Assembly: GCA_963682025.1 (NCBI GenBank) | Contig: OY821521.1 | Location: 164,208,961 to 164,272,960, forward strand | DNA from: Cordilura impudica | Taxonomy: Eukaryota > Arthropoda > Insecta > Diptera > Scathophagidae | Direction: 5' to 3' | DNA: 64,000 nt | Shown: piece by piece, positions 34,771 through 46,514 of the stretch | Layout of the letters: each line of letters opens with the position of its first letter | How positions within the stretch are numbered: the first letter of the stretch is position 1 | The notes under the pieces: model-generated | The model's input: the letters and a program-made list of their open reading frames with translations, nothing else | Databases searched by the model: none | Told to the model about the DNA's origin: nothing | Program-made: the position numbers and the translations under genes

Positions 34771-36093
34771 CATTATACCTAATGACTTTGTGCTGTTTGT
34801 AACTACCAAAAATATTTGACCTAGACCCATCTTTTATTATACCGATCGAATCAAAATCACTATCTGATTCGATTTAACGTTGTCCGTCCGTCCGTCCGTC
34901 TGTCCGTCCGTCTGTGTGTCCATGTAAAGCTTGTAATCAAACTGCAGGCCACAAATATGAAAATATTTCGATGAAATTTGGCACATAAGCTTCTATCGGC
35001 CATAGGATGAAAGCTGTTGAAATTGGTGGGAATCCGTCCGTGTTCAGACCTAGCCCCCACACAAATGACCCCTATGAAATCAACATAAATTGCCATAAGA
35101 TTCAAATTATCATATAACTCTTAGGGCCATTATTACAACTTGCCAATAGCTAAGGTTAGGATGTTATCGGGCAGATTATTAGATTTTCGTTATTACAACT
35201 ATACTTTAAGCTAAAAGTGACCGATAAGCTAAAGGGAAGATATTGTTGCCTTTAACTTTTAACGTGAGGTTTATGTATTTAATGTTGCCACATTTTCTGA
35301 TCTATGAAGAATAAGTTCACGCCAATTTAGTTTGGAAATAAATTTATTTGCATATACTTAAATATATGCTTGAATATGTTTTAAAAAATTTTATTACACA
35401 TTTACAACAATTATGCAACTTATAATAAAGGTTTTTAGTTTTTATTCTATTGTTTGCTTGCGAACAAATAAAGAACGTTGCCACTACGTATTTTATAAAG
35501 CAATTCATTTGGTCAAAAGTAATCGGTGTTTCCTTTGGTGTTGCCACAATATCAAAAATATTAATTTTATTTTACTGGGAAGTTGTAATAACGAATAAAA
35601 GTTAAAGGTAACATTATTGCTCACTTTAGCTAAAGTTACCTTTAACTAAAATTTACTTTAAAGGGAAGTATAATAATGGCCTTTAGTCAAATTGGGTGTG
35701 TATACGTTTATTACATAAATTAATCAGTAGTCCAAAAATGATCCCTATGGGAAAACTTTTAGTCATAGGCCCCATATAGAGCTGCTTCCCGATCTTCACT
35801 TAAATCTATCAAAAAAAACAAAAATATTGCACTGATTCTTTTCAAATTTTGTTTGTATATATTTTTGCAAAATACAAGAGACTTTACCAGACATAGTCAG
35901 GATCGGTCCATTTTTGGGCCTAGTCTAGAACTTTTTCATATCTCCAGCCAAAAAAATTTATAAAAATCACTCAAATTTGGTTTATGCTTATTTTCTACAT
36001 CCAGTTAGTTGGGCATGAGAGATAGGGTCTCTAAACGCATGGTATAGGGTATCGTATAGTCGGTCTTGACCAACTATAAATTTCTTACTTGTT
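34771..36093 (+). mobile_element. HINE-1 copy h, interrupted by a TIR element
   Basis: It runs from TATACCTAATGACTTTGTGC to GGTATAGGGTATCGTATAG, a palindrome with mismatches and TTTCTTACTTGTT. The (GTCY)n block is at about 34882-34918. A 559-bp insertion (35124-35682) separates TCATATAACTC from AGTCAAATTGGG, which are contiguous in other copies. Confidence 0.8.
35124..35682. mobile_element. 559-bp TIR element with TTA duplication, inserted in HINE-1 copy h
   Basis: The left end reads GGGCCATTATTACAACTT and the right end, inverted, AGGCCATTATTATACTT. TTA lies on both sides (35121-35123 and 35683-35685). Subterminal AGCTAAAGTTACC-like blocks are repeated within the arms. The uninterrupted host repeat elsewhere proves it is an insertion. 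Probably a PIF/Harbinger-type non-autonomous element. Confidence 0.75.
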
Positions 36094-36099
36094 TATTTT

Positions 36100-36658
36100 A
36101 AATTTTTTAATTATTCATTTTTCGTTTTACATATTTCATTTTTCATTTTTTATTTCTCATTTTTCATTATTCATTTTTCATTTTTTATTTTTCTTTTTTA
36201 ATTTTTTATTTTTATTTTTAATTTTTTATATATAATTTTTTATTTTTCATGTTTTTTTTTTTCATTTTTAATTTTTTATTTTTTATGTTTCATGTTTCAT
36301 TTTTATTTTCCATTTTCCATTTTTAATTTTTTATTTTTTATTTTCCATTTACTATTTTTTGTTTTTCATTTAAATTTTTGGTTTTTTTTTACTTTTCATT
36401 TTTCATTTTTTATTTTGCTTTTTTCACTCTTAATTTTTTATTTTTCATTTTTAGTTTTTCGTTTTTCATTTTTTATTTTCCATTTTTTTTTCATTTTTTT
36501 TTTCATGTTTTATTTTTCATGTTTAATTTTTTATCTCTCATTTGTTATTTTTCATTTTTTTCATTTTTATTTCTCATTTTTTATATTTAATTTTTAATTT
36601 TTTATCTCTCATTTTTTATTTTTCATTTTTTTCATTTTTATTTCTCATTTTTTATTTT
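36100..36658. repeat. T-rich low-complexity repeat (TTTTTCATTTTTTATTT)n
   Basis: About 550 bp of CATTTTTTATTTTT-like units, degenerate. The Phe-rich open frames across it (36292-36597) are by-products. Confidence 0.8.
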
Positions 36659-37130
36659 TATACCCTCCACTCCAGTGTGCAGAGGGTATATATAAGTTTG
36701 TCATTCCGTTTGTAATAATTAGAAAAAAAATTTGGACCCCATAAAATTTATATATTTGTGATCCTTATAACAACCGGAGTTCATATAGCGATGTCCGTCT
36801 GTCCGTCTGTGGAAAACATGATCACGGCATCAATCGGGCAGCTAGGGTGCTCGCTGATATAAAAAATGATTCACTAACATCCTGAGAAGTTCGCTATTTT
36901 AAAAAATCGTCCAAATAGGTCGATTAGGTCCCGAGATTTGAATGAAGAACTAAAAAAAGGCTTGAAAAAAATAACTTTCTATGTTGTTCTTGTCACGATC
37001 ACGCCCTCAATAGTGCAGCTACAGTGATCATTTTTAGTGAGAATGATTCACCAAATTCATGGGAAGATTTCTGCTTCAAAAATCATTAAAATCGGTGGAA
37101 CAGGTCCAGGGAAATCTCTGAAAAAGTAAA
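36659..37130 (+). mobile_element. HINE-2 5' part (INE-1-like)
   Basis: It starts TATACCCTCCACTCCAGTG, then AGAGGGTATATATAAG, and has a (GTCY)n block at about 36791-36811. TATACCC, an early GGGTATA and GTCTGTCCGTCTG are the order seen in Drosophila INE-1. Its ACCCTCCAC is the inverse of the GTGGAGGGTATC next to the HINE-2 palindrome at 40091, so both belong to one family. The 3' boundary is approximate. Confidence 0.65.
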
Positions 37131-37520
37131 AAAAAAATAAAAAATATGATATTTCTATATTGTTCTCGTTGTTATTCTAAATGTTGCATTGTTTTCATAG
37201 CTGGACTTGTTGTTTTTGTGGTCGTTATGGTAATAATATAACAAAAACAAACCCTTTGTACATTTTTTTTATCAACTCTGGTAGAACAATTTAAAAGTTT
37301 CCATTGTTTTGGCATCACTAAAAAAATATGTTAGATCATTTCCGTCATTGCCATGAGCCTGCCTGCAAAATTTCAGATCGATTGGGTCACGGGAAAGTGG
37401 TTAAAATCGATCCAAAATATTTTCGACAAGCAGACACGAGTTAATATAAACGGAGTAAAAATTCACCAACATCTAAAGCAAATAATGCTAAAATACCTAG
37501 TTGTTAATAAAAAAAACAAT
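37131..37520. other. no gene seen
   Basis: Possibly a continuation of the HINE-2 body. A 62-codon open frame at 37353 has no recognised domain. Confidence 0.35.
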
Positions 37521-38147
37521 TGGGCAATTCACAATGGGTAATGTATCGTTGTATCTGTTGTATCGTGTATCACTTTACAATAGTGTAAAATTGTTGTTGG
37601 TAATTTTCACTGAAAAATCTGATACACGATCCAACTTCATTTGCTATGTTTTGTAAATGTTGTATATTGTATCATAACATATCAGTTCCAAGTGAATGCC
37701 AGTTTTTATGAAAAAGAAAAAAACAAATTTATAGAATTTTATCAGCATAAATAATTATAAAATAAAATATGGCAAATAATGCAAATAACGCAAATACATC
37801 GATAAGTTTATTTATATAAAAATTAATGTTTATATTTTTTTAGTATGTATTTTCTCTTTCAGTACCAACCAAAACATTTAAAATTTTTTTTTTCATTATA
37901 AATTAAAATGCAAGAGGTACGTAACTAAAACTCCAGGGTATATCTCACGACCAAAAAGCAAACACTGACAAGTGTTTTCTCTTATACAAAATAGCAGAAG
38001 CGACGAAGCGATCTTTCCTCGTTGGATCGAAAATTACTAAAGAAAGCGTTTTACAATATGAAAATACAACTGAGTGTTCACAACAAATGATTGTATTGTG
38101 TATTTCAATACAACATACAATATACAACATCTGTTGTGAATTGCCCA
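37521..38147. mobile_element. 627-bp element with short TIRs (TGGGCAATTCACAA)
   Basis: TGGGCAATTCACAA at 37521-37534 is perfectly inverse to TTGTGAATTGCCCA at 38134-38147, and AAT flanks each side. Inside, TTGTATCGTGTATC and ATACAACATACAATATACAAC extend a weaker inverted symmetry. No coding region. Superfamily uncertain. Confidence 0.6.
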
Positions 38148-39879
38148 AATGTAAATTTAGCAAAAAAATTTATGTATTAATTTATTTAAAGAGAAAAACA
38201 CAAAAATAACGTTTGATGTTGTATTTTTTGTGTGTAATATTTAAATATACATACATACACATATTAAATAATACAAAAAATATACATATATTATATATAT
38301 GTATGTATGTATGTATATTCATAGTAACTGCATGTTAGAAATAAATCGGCTATTTTATTTACATAAAATTCTGCATTACTTTGTTGTGGGGAAAATACAT
38401 TTCTTTTGCATTAACAGAGTGTCACTTCATTTTGCTCAGCGTGACTATGCCACAGTAGATGGCGCCATAATTTTTGTTTGTTCTAATTAGCTTTGCAATA
38501 GTTATTTCTATTTTAACATGAATGTTAATATTTTCAACTAGATATCATACAGAACAATGTTAAGAGTATACACGGGCTGGTCTTTTATTTCATACGTTTT
38601 TTCATTATTCTTTTACAAATATGAACATAAGTTTGGCATATTAACTTTTTGTTGTCTTTACAAAATAGAGTTACCGAGTTCGTCAATGAGTTTTTTGCTT
38701 ACAAAACAGTTCTACATAGTTATATAGAATTATTATTCTCTTTACCTATAAAATATCTGATTGCGATTACATCTAATTTTTAAAAATTGTTTATAATTAC
38801 TAAAGCATTATTATTCACATAAATACAAAATTGCACTTTTTAAATTTTCCATTCAAATTTAAGAAAATATCAATTCTAAAAACTGAAATTAAAAATTTCC
38901 AATTATAGATTAGAAAATATTAATTGAATTTCAGAAAATCATATCAAAACGTCGGAAATAATAATTTTAAATTTAGAAATATGTTTACATTTAAAAATGT
39001 TTACATTTAAAAAAATATTGCCATTCAGGAGATATTAATAACTTTTCAGTACCGCGATTCAGTAACTTCTTTTAACGATAGTCAATCGTAAAAAAAAAAG
39101 AAAATTGCAAAATTATCAGTAAAATTTTTAAACGATATTCGCTATTGTTAAAGTCAGCTGTTGTTGTTATCTAAACGACAACCATTTTTGTGTTGTTTAT
39201 CCAATCGATAAAAACTTAAATTTTTAGGTTGAAATGTCATCATACATAAATAAAAATCATGAAATAGTGAAAATATTTTGCTTTAATTAAAAAACTTTTT
39301 TATAGAAATAAAAAAATTAAATTCATTATTTCATTTTCAAATAAATAAACAGAAATATTAGTAAAAAAAATAAAGATATTAAACATAAACATAAAATCAT
39401 CCTGTCAAACACGAAGTAATTTGTTTTTTTCTATTCTTTGTGCTTTTCGCTTATTTTGACAGAGATGCCACTTCTTTACAATTTAAATAAATAGAAAAAC
39501 AGATTTGTCGATATTAATTTAAAATCAATGAATTTAAGAAAACCTCAAATGATATTTAAGAATTGCTAACATAAAAATTGTTACATAAGTAAACGTAATT
39601 TTATGAGAATGTTATTTTTTATATATAAATTTTCACAATTTTTTTTGGATGAAAATTTTAAGTTTTTCAGAAAATAAAGATAACATTAAATTATTTTATT
39701 TAAAATGTTTGGGACTTTTCGTTTTTTGCGTTTTTCATCCCTAATTTGATTATTTATTATTATAAATTTATTCTCTATGTTTTCAAAATATGGCAATATT
39801 TAAAAAAAAAAGTTGAGAGAGCTTTTTTTTTGGTTATTATTTTGTTACTCCATCCGACCTATATGGCCAGTTAAAAGAA
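38148..39879. other. no gene seen
   Basis: A/T-rich DNA with a TATG microsatellite (about 38298-38318). No TIRs, LINE motifs or long frames noticed. Confidence 0.4.
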
Positions 39880-40042
39880 GCTATACAGACACAGACGGAC
39901 GGACGGATATCGTTAAATCGAATCAGTTAGTGATTCTGATTCGATCGGTATAATAAAAGATGGGTCTAGGTCAAATATTTTTGGTAGTTACAAACAGCAG
40001 CACAAAGTCATTATACCCAAACCACATAGTGGTATAGGGTAT
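39880..40042 (-). mobile_element. HINE-1 5'-end fragment
   Basis: It contains GACACAGACGGACGGACGG, TGATTCTGATTCGATCGG and the complete CCACATAGTGGTATAGGG end. The 3' half is absent. Confidence 0.72.
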
Positions 40043-40090
40043 ACAAATGATAAACGAAAAATAAAAAATGAATAATAAAAAATGAATAAT

Positions 40091-40260
40091 GAACAAGTAA
40101 GAGTGTTAAATTCGGCTGTGCCGAATCTTTGATACCCTCCACCTCGGTTTGAGTATTGATAATAAATGTAAACAAAATATTGGAAAAAGTAAACAATTTG
40201 TTAAACTTAATACCAAATTATTTCAGAAAATTCTTTGGGTTGGTTTTCGTCTTTTCTATT
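40091..40260 (-). mobile_element. HINE-2 3' end
   Basis: Reads AACAAGTAAGAGTGTTAAAT, the palindromic ATTCGGCTGTGCCGAAT, then TTTGATACCCTCCACC. It continues into AATACCAAATTATTTCAG, shared with 32165-32285. Confidence 0.7.
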
Positions 40261-40480
40261 ATTTCGGATTTATTTCGGTGTTTGCTTTTTGGTCATCGTA
40301 GTTGCTGATCGGCATGCATTTAGGTTATATACCTATATGCATGCGTTTCCGGTTATATGACATAACTTCTCGTTTAATTTAGTTTTTGCTAATTAAATAG
40401 CTCGCCCTAACCTCCATTGCAAAGGTAATGGTTGTGTAGAGTGGCTATATGCATTAAGTCGTGCTAATTGGAGATGGCTG

Positions 40481-41106
40481 TATATAAAGTTTGTAATCAA
40501 ACTGCAGGTCGCAAATATGAGCATATTTTGACGAAATTTGGTGAATAAGCTTTTATCGGCCATAGGATGAAGCTGTTGAAATTGGCAAGAATCGGTCCAT
40601 GTTCAGACCTAGCCCCCATACAAATGACCCCTATGAAATCAACATAAATTGCCATAAGATCCAAATTATCACATAGATCTCAGTCAAATTGGGTTTGTAT
40701 GTGTTTATTATATCTATTAATCAGTAGTCCAAAAATAATTCCTATAGAACAATTCTTAGTCATAAGCCCCATATAGAGCTGCTTCCCGATCTTCACTTAA
40801 ATCTATCAAAAAACAAAAATATTGCACAGATTTTTCTCAAATTTGATTGTATATATTTTTGCAAAATACAAGAGACTTTACGAAACATGGTCAAGATCGG
40901 TCCATTTTTCGACCTAGTCCCCATATAAATATAGCATCCGATATGAACTTTTTCATATCTGCAGCCAAAAAAATTAATAAAAATCCCACTCAAATTTGGT
41001 TTATGCTTATTTTCTAGTTAGTTGGGCCTGAGAGATAGGGTCTCCAAACGCATGGTATAGGGTATCGTATAGTCGGTCGAGACCGACTATAATTTTCTTA
41101 CTTGTT
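40481..41106 (+). mobile_element. HINE-1 copy j, 5'-truncated
   Basis: Starts in the body at TTTGTAATCAAACTGCAGG, so the (GTCY)n block and 5' end are missing. It runs to GGTATAGGGTATCGTATAG, a palindrome with one mismatch pair (TCGGTCGAGACCGA) and TTTTCTTACTTGTT. Confidence 0.78.
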
Positions 41107-41988
41107 TTGTTAAACATTTGTGATCTCATGCTAAAATAATCAAATTAATTAACAACTTAAAGGTCAACTATACATATAGAAAATAGTTAAATGAATTTTT
41201 AATTTTTATATGTCGAAACTCTTTTTCAAACCGTATCACAAAATTTTTTAAAGAACTATCGCTCGGGTGATTTTGTGTCGCCTACCCATCGCAATTTCCA
41301 GTAAAAAAATTAAAAAATTTTATATTATCTTATGTATCAAAATTGTCTTTTATTTTAAATTTTTTTTAAAGACCATCCTTCGGGAGTTTTAGAACCCCTT
41401 CCAATCGAACTTTCCACAAAAATGTTTTTTTATGTTATATATCGAAGTCGATTGTCATTTTAAATCATATCAGAAAATTTTTTAAGCCCCATCTCTCACA
41501 CGGCCTTTATATAAACAAAAATGGAAAACAGCCAAAATATTAAAAAAAAAAAAAATAGAAAAAAATGAATTAAATTGCATCAAGCGCTTTTCCTGGACTT
41601 CCAAAAAAGAAATTTTAGAGTTTTATTATGGTTAAAGAAATTCTACTAACCAATCCAGTAGACATATTTAATAACTACTTTTTTTGTCGAATAAAAATTT
41701 GAAAAAATTACACAAACGAGTATTATAAATACACTCGTGAAACCAAATTTATTTCAGTTCGTTAAACTAAAAGTAGAAGAAGAAAAAATCATATAGAAAC
41801 AATCTATCCAATTATAACATAACAATTATCACAATGTTCAATAAATCGCTGATGAAGGCTGAAATGCCAGAAACTGGTCCGATTAAAAATACAGAGTAGT
41901 TATGAATTTTTGAAATATATGCTTTCTTCTTCTTCTTTACCACGCACCATTGCAGCAAAATTAAATATTTGCATATTATTTACAATAT
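41107..41988. other. no gene seen
   Basis: A/T-rich DNA. Two related blocks (GAACTATCGCTCGGGTGATT at 41262 and GACCATCCTTCGGGAGTTTT at 41371) hint at a decayed tandem repeat of about 110 bp. Confidence 0.35.
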
Positions 41989-42372
41989 TAATTGCAACTC
42001 AGTCCTCGAAATTGGAGTGCAAATTCTAAAAAACTTTGTTTTTCATTAAATAAAGACCCTAAAGGTATGCTAATCAATTATAGCCAATTCGCAAATCAAC
42101 ATAAAAAACAAACTCATTTTTATTACAAACGCATTAATTATTTTATGTATGTGTTTTATTAATACATAGCATTGTATTATTTTATGTATGTGTTAGTAGC
42201 AACTTTAAATGCAATTTATTCAAAATAAAGGAAAAAATTTAAGAATCTGTAAATCTGTAAAACGGCTAAAAAGAAATACCTTTCAAATAATATACGTTTG
42301 GTCAAAATCGGGATAAAACGGTAGAAAAAAACATCGGTCACAAGAAATCGCCTAGCTTAATAATATTATAGA
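41989..42372 (-). mobile_element. non-autonomous Helitron, copy C
   Basis: The minus-strand 5' end TCTATAATATTATTAAGC is preserved, with T at 42373 on the plus strand. The 3' CTAG is decayed (plus strand GCAACTCAGTCC), but the hairpin remnant CACTCCAATTTCGAG remains. Body as in copies A and B. Confidence 0.7.
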
Positions 42373-42679
42373 TATGTCAGAAAAATGACTATAAATCTAA
42401 CAAAACAAAAAATTTTTCGCTTCAAAGCGTCATCTCAAATATATGTAAAGTGCATATGTAGTATGTACAAAACCGTACATCACATATGACAACTCTTACG
42501 AAAACTAAGCTAAACTCAGATTCATAAATATTTACAGGCAGATGCAGTACTTTGTTTCCTATCGAACAACTTATAATTTATAATATATTGTTTACACTTT
42601 ACTCTTTACAAACTCTTTACAAACAAATTATTGAATACCCTTCTATACACCTTTATTAAATCTTCAATACTATGCAAAA

Positions 42680-42740
42680 AACAAGTAAGAGTGTTAAATT
42701 CGGCTGTGCCGAATCTTTGGTATCCTCCAAATCGGTTTTA
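42680..42740 (-). mobile_element. HINE-2 3'-end fragment
   Basis: Contains ACAAGTAAGAGTGTTAAATT, CGGCTGTGCCGAATCTTTGG and TATCCTCC. Only the terminal module. Confidence 0.65.
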
Positions 42741-42849
42741 CGTTTACAGTAATATTTAGACTTATTGCACTACTTATTTATTTTTTTTTTGTATGTTGAT
42801 TGAAGCTTTAAGTATTGAAACTATTTTATATTTTTATTTATTTTTATTT

Positions 42850-43006
42850 GTGACCTTCTCTGAGAAAAGGGACCTAGTGTGTCAAAAAACGGGTTGTATC
42901 AAAAACGGTGGATTCTGGTACCTAAAAGGGTGTAGAAACTTTAAATGCGTTTTTTTTCTCAAAACTTCATTTTCACACACTAGGTCCCTTTTCTCGGAGA
43001 AGTCAC
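42850..43006. mobile_element. 157-bp MITE with about 32-bp TIRs
   Basis: GTGACCTTCTCTGAGAAAAG...CTAGTGTG (42850-42882) is inverse to CACACTAGGTCCCTTTTCTC...GTCAC (42974-43006), with one or two differences. ATTT lies immediately outside each end, a possible 4-bp duplication. Open frames across it are by-products. Confidence 0.72.
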
Positions 43007-44279
43007 ATTTACTTATTTTTTTTTGTTTTTTTTTTCACAGTACTGAAAATCGAGTACAGGGGAACGCATTTATAATTTATGTTATATTTTGAATCATATA
43101 TTTTTTTTCTTTGTACCGATTAAACAATATATCTTATACATATATATAAATAAAGTTTTGTCTGTTTGTTTGCTTGTTTATGGTTTATAGAAGGACGATC
43201 TGCAAATTTTTACAGCAGGTAGCTGCATATCCGGAAAGGGCAGTAGGATAAATTTTTTTTGATTTTTCGAGTGGTCCTAACACCTCCCATATAAGGTAAA
43301 CTTTGAACATCTAATTTATAATTATAATAGAGTTCCGAAACAATGTATGTACATGTACATATTAAATTAATTCGATATGAGGGGTAAGGTTTGAAAAGTT
43401 AAAAAAATCATATTTTAATAATTCTTTTTTGAAGATGTGAATAATGTTGGATAACTTATTTCATATACACGTTATAGCATAACATTTGAAGAATCTTTGA
43501 AAAAATTTTCAATTAAAAATTTTAATAAATAAGTCCGTGACAGCGATTCTCCCGAGGCGTTGTTGTTTTGCGGTGAATATCATAACTCGTTACCGGATCA
43601 GGTGAAATAAAAAGATCGAAATGCGTTTAAAATGTGACTTGTTTCCTGAGGTTGCGACTAAGATTTTTTTAATTTTTTTTTTTTTGCAGCATTTTGAAGT
43701 GAAAAACACGATTTTTGCTATAAAATTTCGGGAATTTGTTGTTAAATATAAAAACAAAACTCTTCGTGGTTACCTGATGTTTTATGTATGTGTACATATA
43801 GTGTATACAATTTCAAAATAATCGGTCAAGTAGATTCTGAGTTATGATGTTTACGGACTTCGAACATTTATTTGCGAGAAAATCGATTTAAAGTTTTTTA
43901 AAAACTGATTTATATACGATATACCGTATGAAGGCGGTCACTGGAAACGCTGTATCTTCTTAAGTTTTGTTGCGATTTACTTGAAATTTTGATACAACAC
44001 TTTCAACATGTTTTACATTCAGAAAGAGAATTGCAAAAAAAAAAATAAAAGGTTTTAAAACCTTACCCCTTCTTAATATCACATAACTCAAGTACTATAA
44101 TTGTAAAATCCTTGTGAATTTATCTGAGCTCATAAGTTATTAATGTGAATAGTCGGACAAAAAATGGGCGGGATCGGAGCAATGGGCGTGCACCTCCTAT
44201 ACAAATAAAATATGAAGTAATATGAAAATGACTGTCTTGAAACTTTTCACAAGTACATTAGTTACCAATGTGAGTAGTC
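43007..44279. other. no gene seen
   Basis: A/T-rich DNA. It contains AAAGTTTTGTCTGTTTGTTTG (43152-43172), a motif style common at the ends of insect repeats, but I could not define an element. Confidence 0.35.
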
Positions 44280-44740
44280 GTGGAAAATATGGGCGGAATC
44301 GCTAAAATCAAAAATCGCCAAAACCGAAAATTGCGAATAACAAAAATCGCCAAAAATCAAGAATCGCAGAAAACAAAAATTGCAAAACCGAAAATCACGA
44401 ATAACAAAAATCGCCAAAATCAAAAAATTGCCAAAAGCGAAAAATGCGAATAATAACAATCGTCAAAACTAAAAATCGCCAAAATCATAAATCGACAAAA
44501 TCAAAAATCGCAAAAAACCAAAAACCACCAAAATCAAAAAATCAAAAATCACCAAATCTAAAATCGCCAAACCAAAAATTGCCGCAAGCGAAAATTAAAA
44601 ATTAAAAATCGACAAAATCAAAAATCGCAAAAAACCAAAAACCACCAAAATCAAAAGACGCAAAAATCAAAAATCGCCAAATCTAAAATCGCAAAAACAA
44701 AAGCGACAAATCAAAAATCGCCAAAAATAAATGAAAAAAT
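44280..44740. repeat. degenerate tandem repeat (AAAATCGCCAAAATC)n
   Basis: About 460 bp of AAAATCGCCAAAA, AAACCAAAAACC and AAAAATCGCAAAA units of about 12-15 bp. The minus-strand Phe/Ile-rich frame is a by-product. Confidence 0.75.
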
Positions 44741-45040
44741 TTCTACAAAATGTCGCGAAGTGCATCGGGTTACAGCTAGCACATATATAAAATTAATTTT
44801 TTGAACAATTTTGTATGGGAGTACGTTTCAAATTTTCGAAATCATGTATTTTGTAGTGATAAAAACATAACTATTTATACCCATATTGCCTATATTTTAT
44901 GCATAGGGTTACCACCAGCGAACATAAGAGGTCTGTTGGGGAAAAATCGGCAGAAACACGAACTAGCCGCTATATCAAAAAAAAGAAGAACAACATAACT
45001 ACGAGTAATATGTTATAGTTTTGATTTTAAACTCCTCAAA

Positions 45041-45280
45041 TTTAAGACTTTTATTAAATAACGCAAACATTGAAGCATGATCGAACAAATCTGCTACACT
45101 TTTAAATAGCCCCTGCAAATATCTTTCATATGATGTCCAATTTGTATATCTTTATATTAATTTAAGACTTTTATTAAATAACACAAACATTGAAGCATTA
45201 CCGAACAAATCTGCTACACATTTAAATAGACCCTGCAAATACCTTTCATATGGTGTCCAATTTGTATATCTTTATATTAA
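45041..45280 (+). repeat. two direct copies of a 120-bp unit
   Basis: TTTAAGACTTTTATTAAATA starts both units (45041 and 45161), and about nine in ten bases agree by eye over 120 bp, ending TTTGTATATCTTTATATTAA. A simple tandem duplication. Confidence 0.8.
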
Positions 45281-45542
45281 TCAAATGTGAAAATTTGCTA
45301 TCTTTTTTACTCCCTAAAATATGAGATTAGGCAGCTTAAAAAAATACAGGTTTATTATTCTGTTCTTAAACATAACCAAGTTTCTTCATAAGATAGAGGT
45401 GGCGCCCATTAGGCCTTCCTTTTAAGTCAGAGATGCCAACTACAAAATGCGCTAAACGGTACTAAATTAGAATTAAACGAAAATCGCTAAAAAGCGCCAT
45501 TATTACCTGTTGCTTTTAAAGTGCATATCAATAAAAGAGAAT

Positions 45543-46355
45543 AAAAAAGTAAGAAAATTTTAGTCGGTCTAGGCCGACTATATGTTACCCTATACCATGC
45601 GTTTAGAGACCGTATCTCATAGGCCCAACTAACTGTACATAGAAAATAAGCATAAACCAAATTTGAGTGGGATTTTTATTAATTTTTTTGGCTGCAGATA
45701 TGCAAAAGTTCATATCGGATGCCATATCTATATGGGGAATAGGCCCAAAAATGGACCGATCCTGACTCTGTTTGGTAAAGTCTCTTGTATTTTGCAAAAA
45801 TATATACAAACAAAATTTGAGAAGCATCAGTGCAATATTTTTGTTTTTTGATAGATTTAAGTGAAGATCGGGAATCATCTCTATATGGGGCCTATAACTA
45901 AGAGTTGTCCCATAGGGCTCATTTTTGGACTACTCATTAATGGATATAATAAACGCATACAAACCCAATTTGAGTAAGATCTATATGACAATTTGGATAT
46001 TATGGCAATTTATGTCGATTTCATAGGGGTCATTTGTATGGCGGCTAAGTCTGAACATGGACCGATTCTCACCAATTTCAATAGCGTTCATCCTATGGCC
46101 GACAAAAGCTTATATACCACATTTCAAATATATTCATATTTGCGATCTGCAGTTTGATTACAAGGTTTACATGGACACACAGACGGACGGACGGACGGAC
46201 GGACGGACGGACGGACGGACATCGTTAAATCGAATCAGATAGTTATTCTGATTCGATCGGTATAATAAAAGATGGGTCTATGCCAAATATTTTTGGTAGT
46301 TACAAACAGCAGCACAAAGTCACTATACCCAAACCACATAGTGGTATAGGGTATA
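45543..46355 (-). mobile_element. HINE-1 copy k, full length
   Basis: The palindrome has one compensated change (TCGGTCTAGGCCGA). The other end is intact (CCACATAGTGGTATAGGG). The (GTCY)n block is the longest in the window (about 46180-46220, eleven or so GACG units). Confidence 0.8.
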
Positions 46356-46514
46356 AAAAGTGCGTGTACAAATTTTTATTACAACTATTTATTTTTAAAT
46401 AAAAAAACAAAATATCCTCATTTTCAGGGATAGTATCGTGTTTATTTAAAATTTTAGATATTTTTTTTTAATTTTCGAAGCACCTTTTTGTATAATCAAT
46501 TATTAGCACAACAT

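Noticed and set aside
36292..36597. 101-codon Phe-rich frame, membrane-protein-like
   Set aside because: Translation of a T-rich simple repeat.
38452..38469. CACAGTAGATGGCGCCAT as a second Transib terminus
   Set aside because: It shares CACAGT and GGCGCCAT with the true end but has three extra bases, no CGNCG-type flank and no Transib sequence next to it. It could be a decayed end, but support is too thin.
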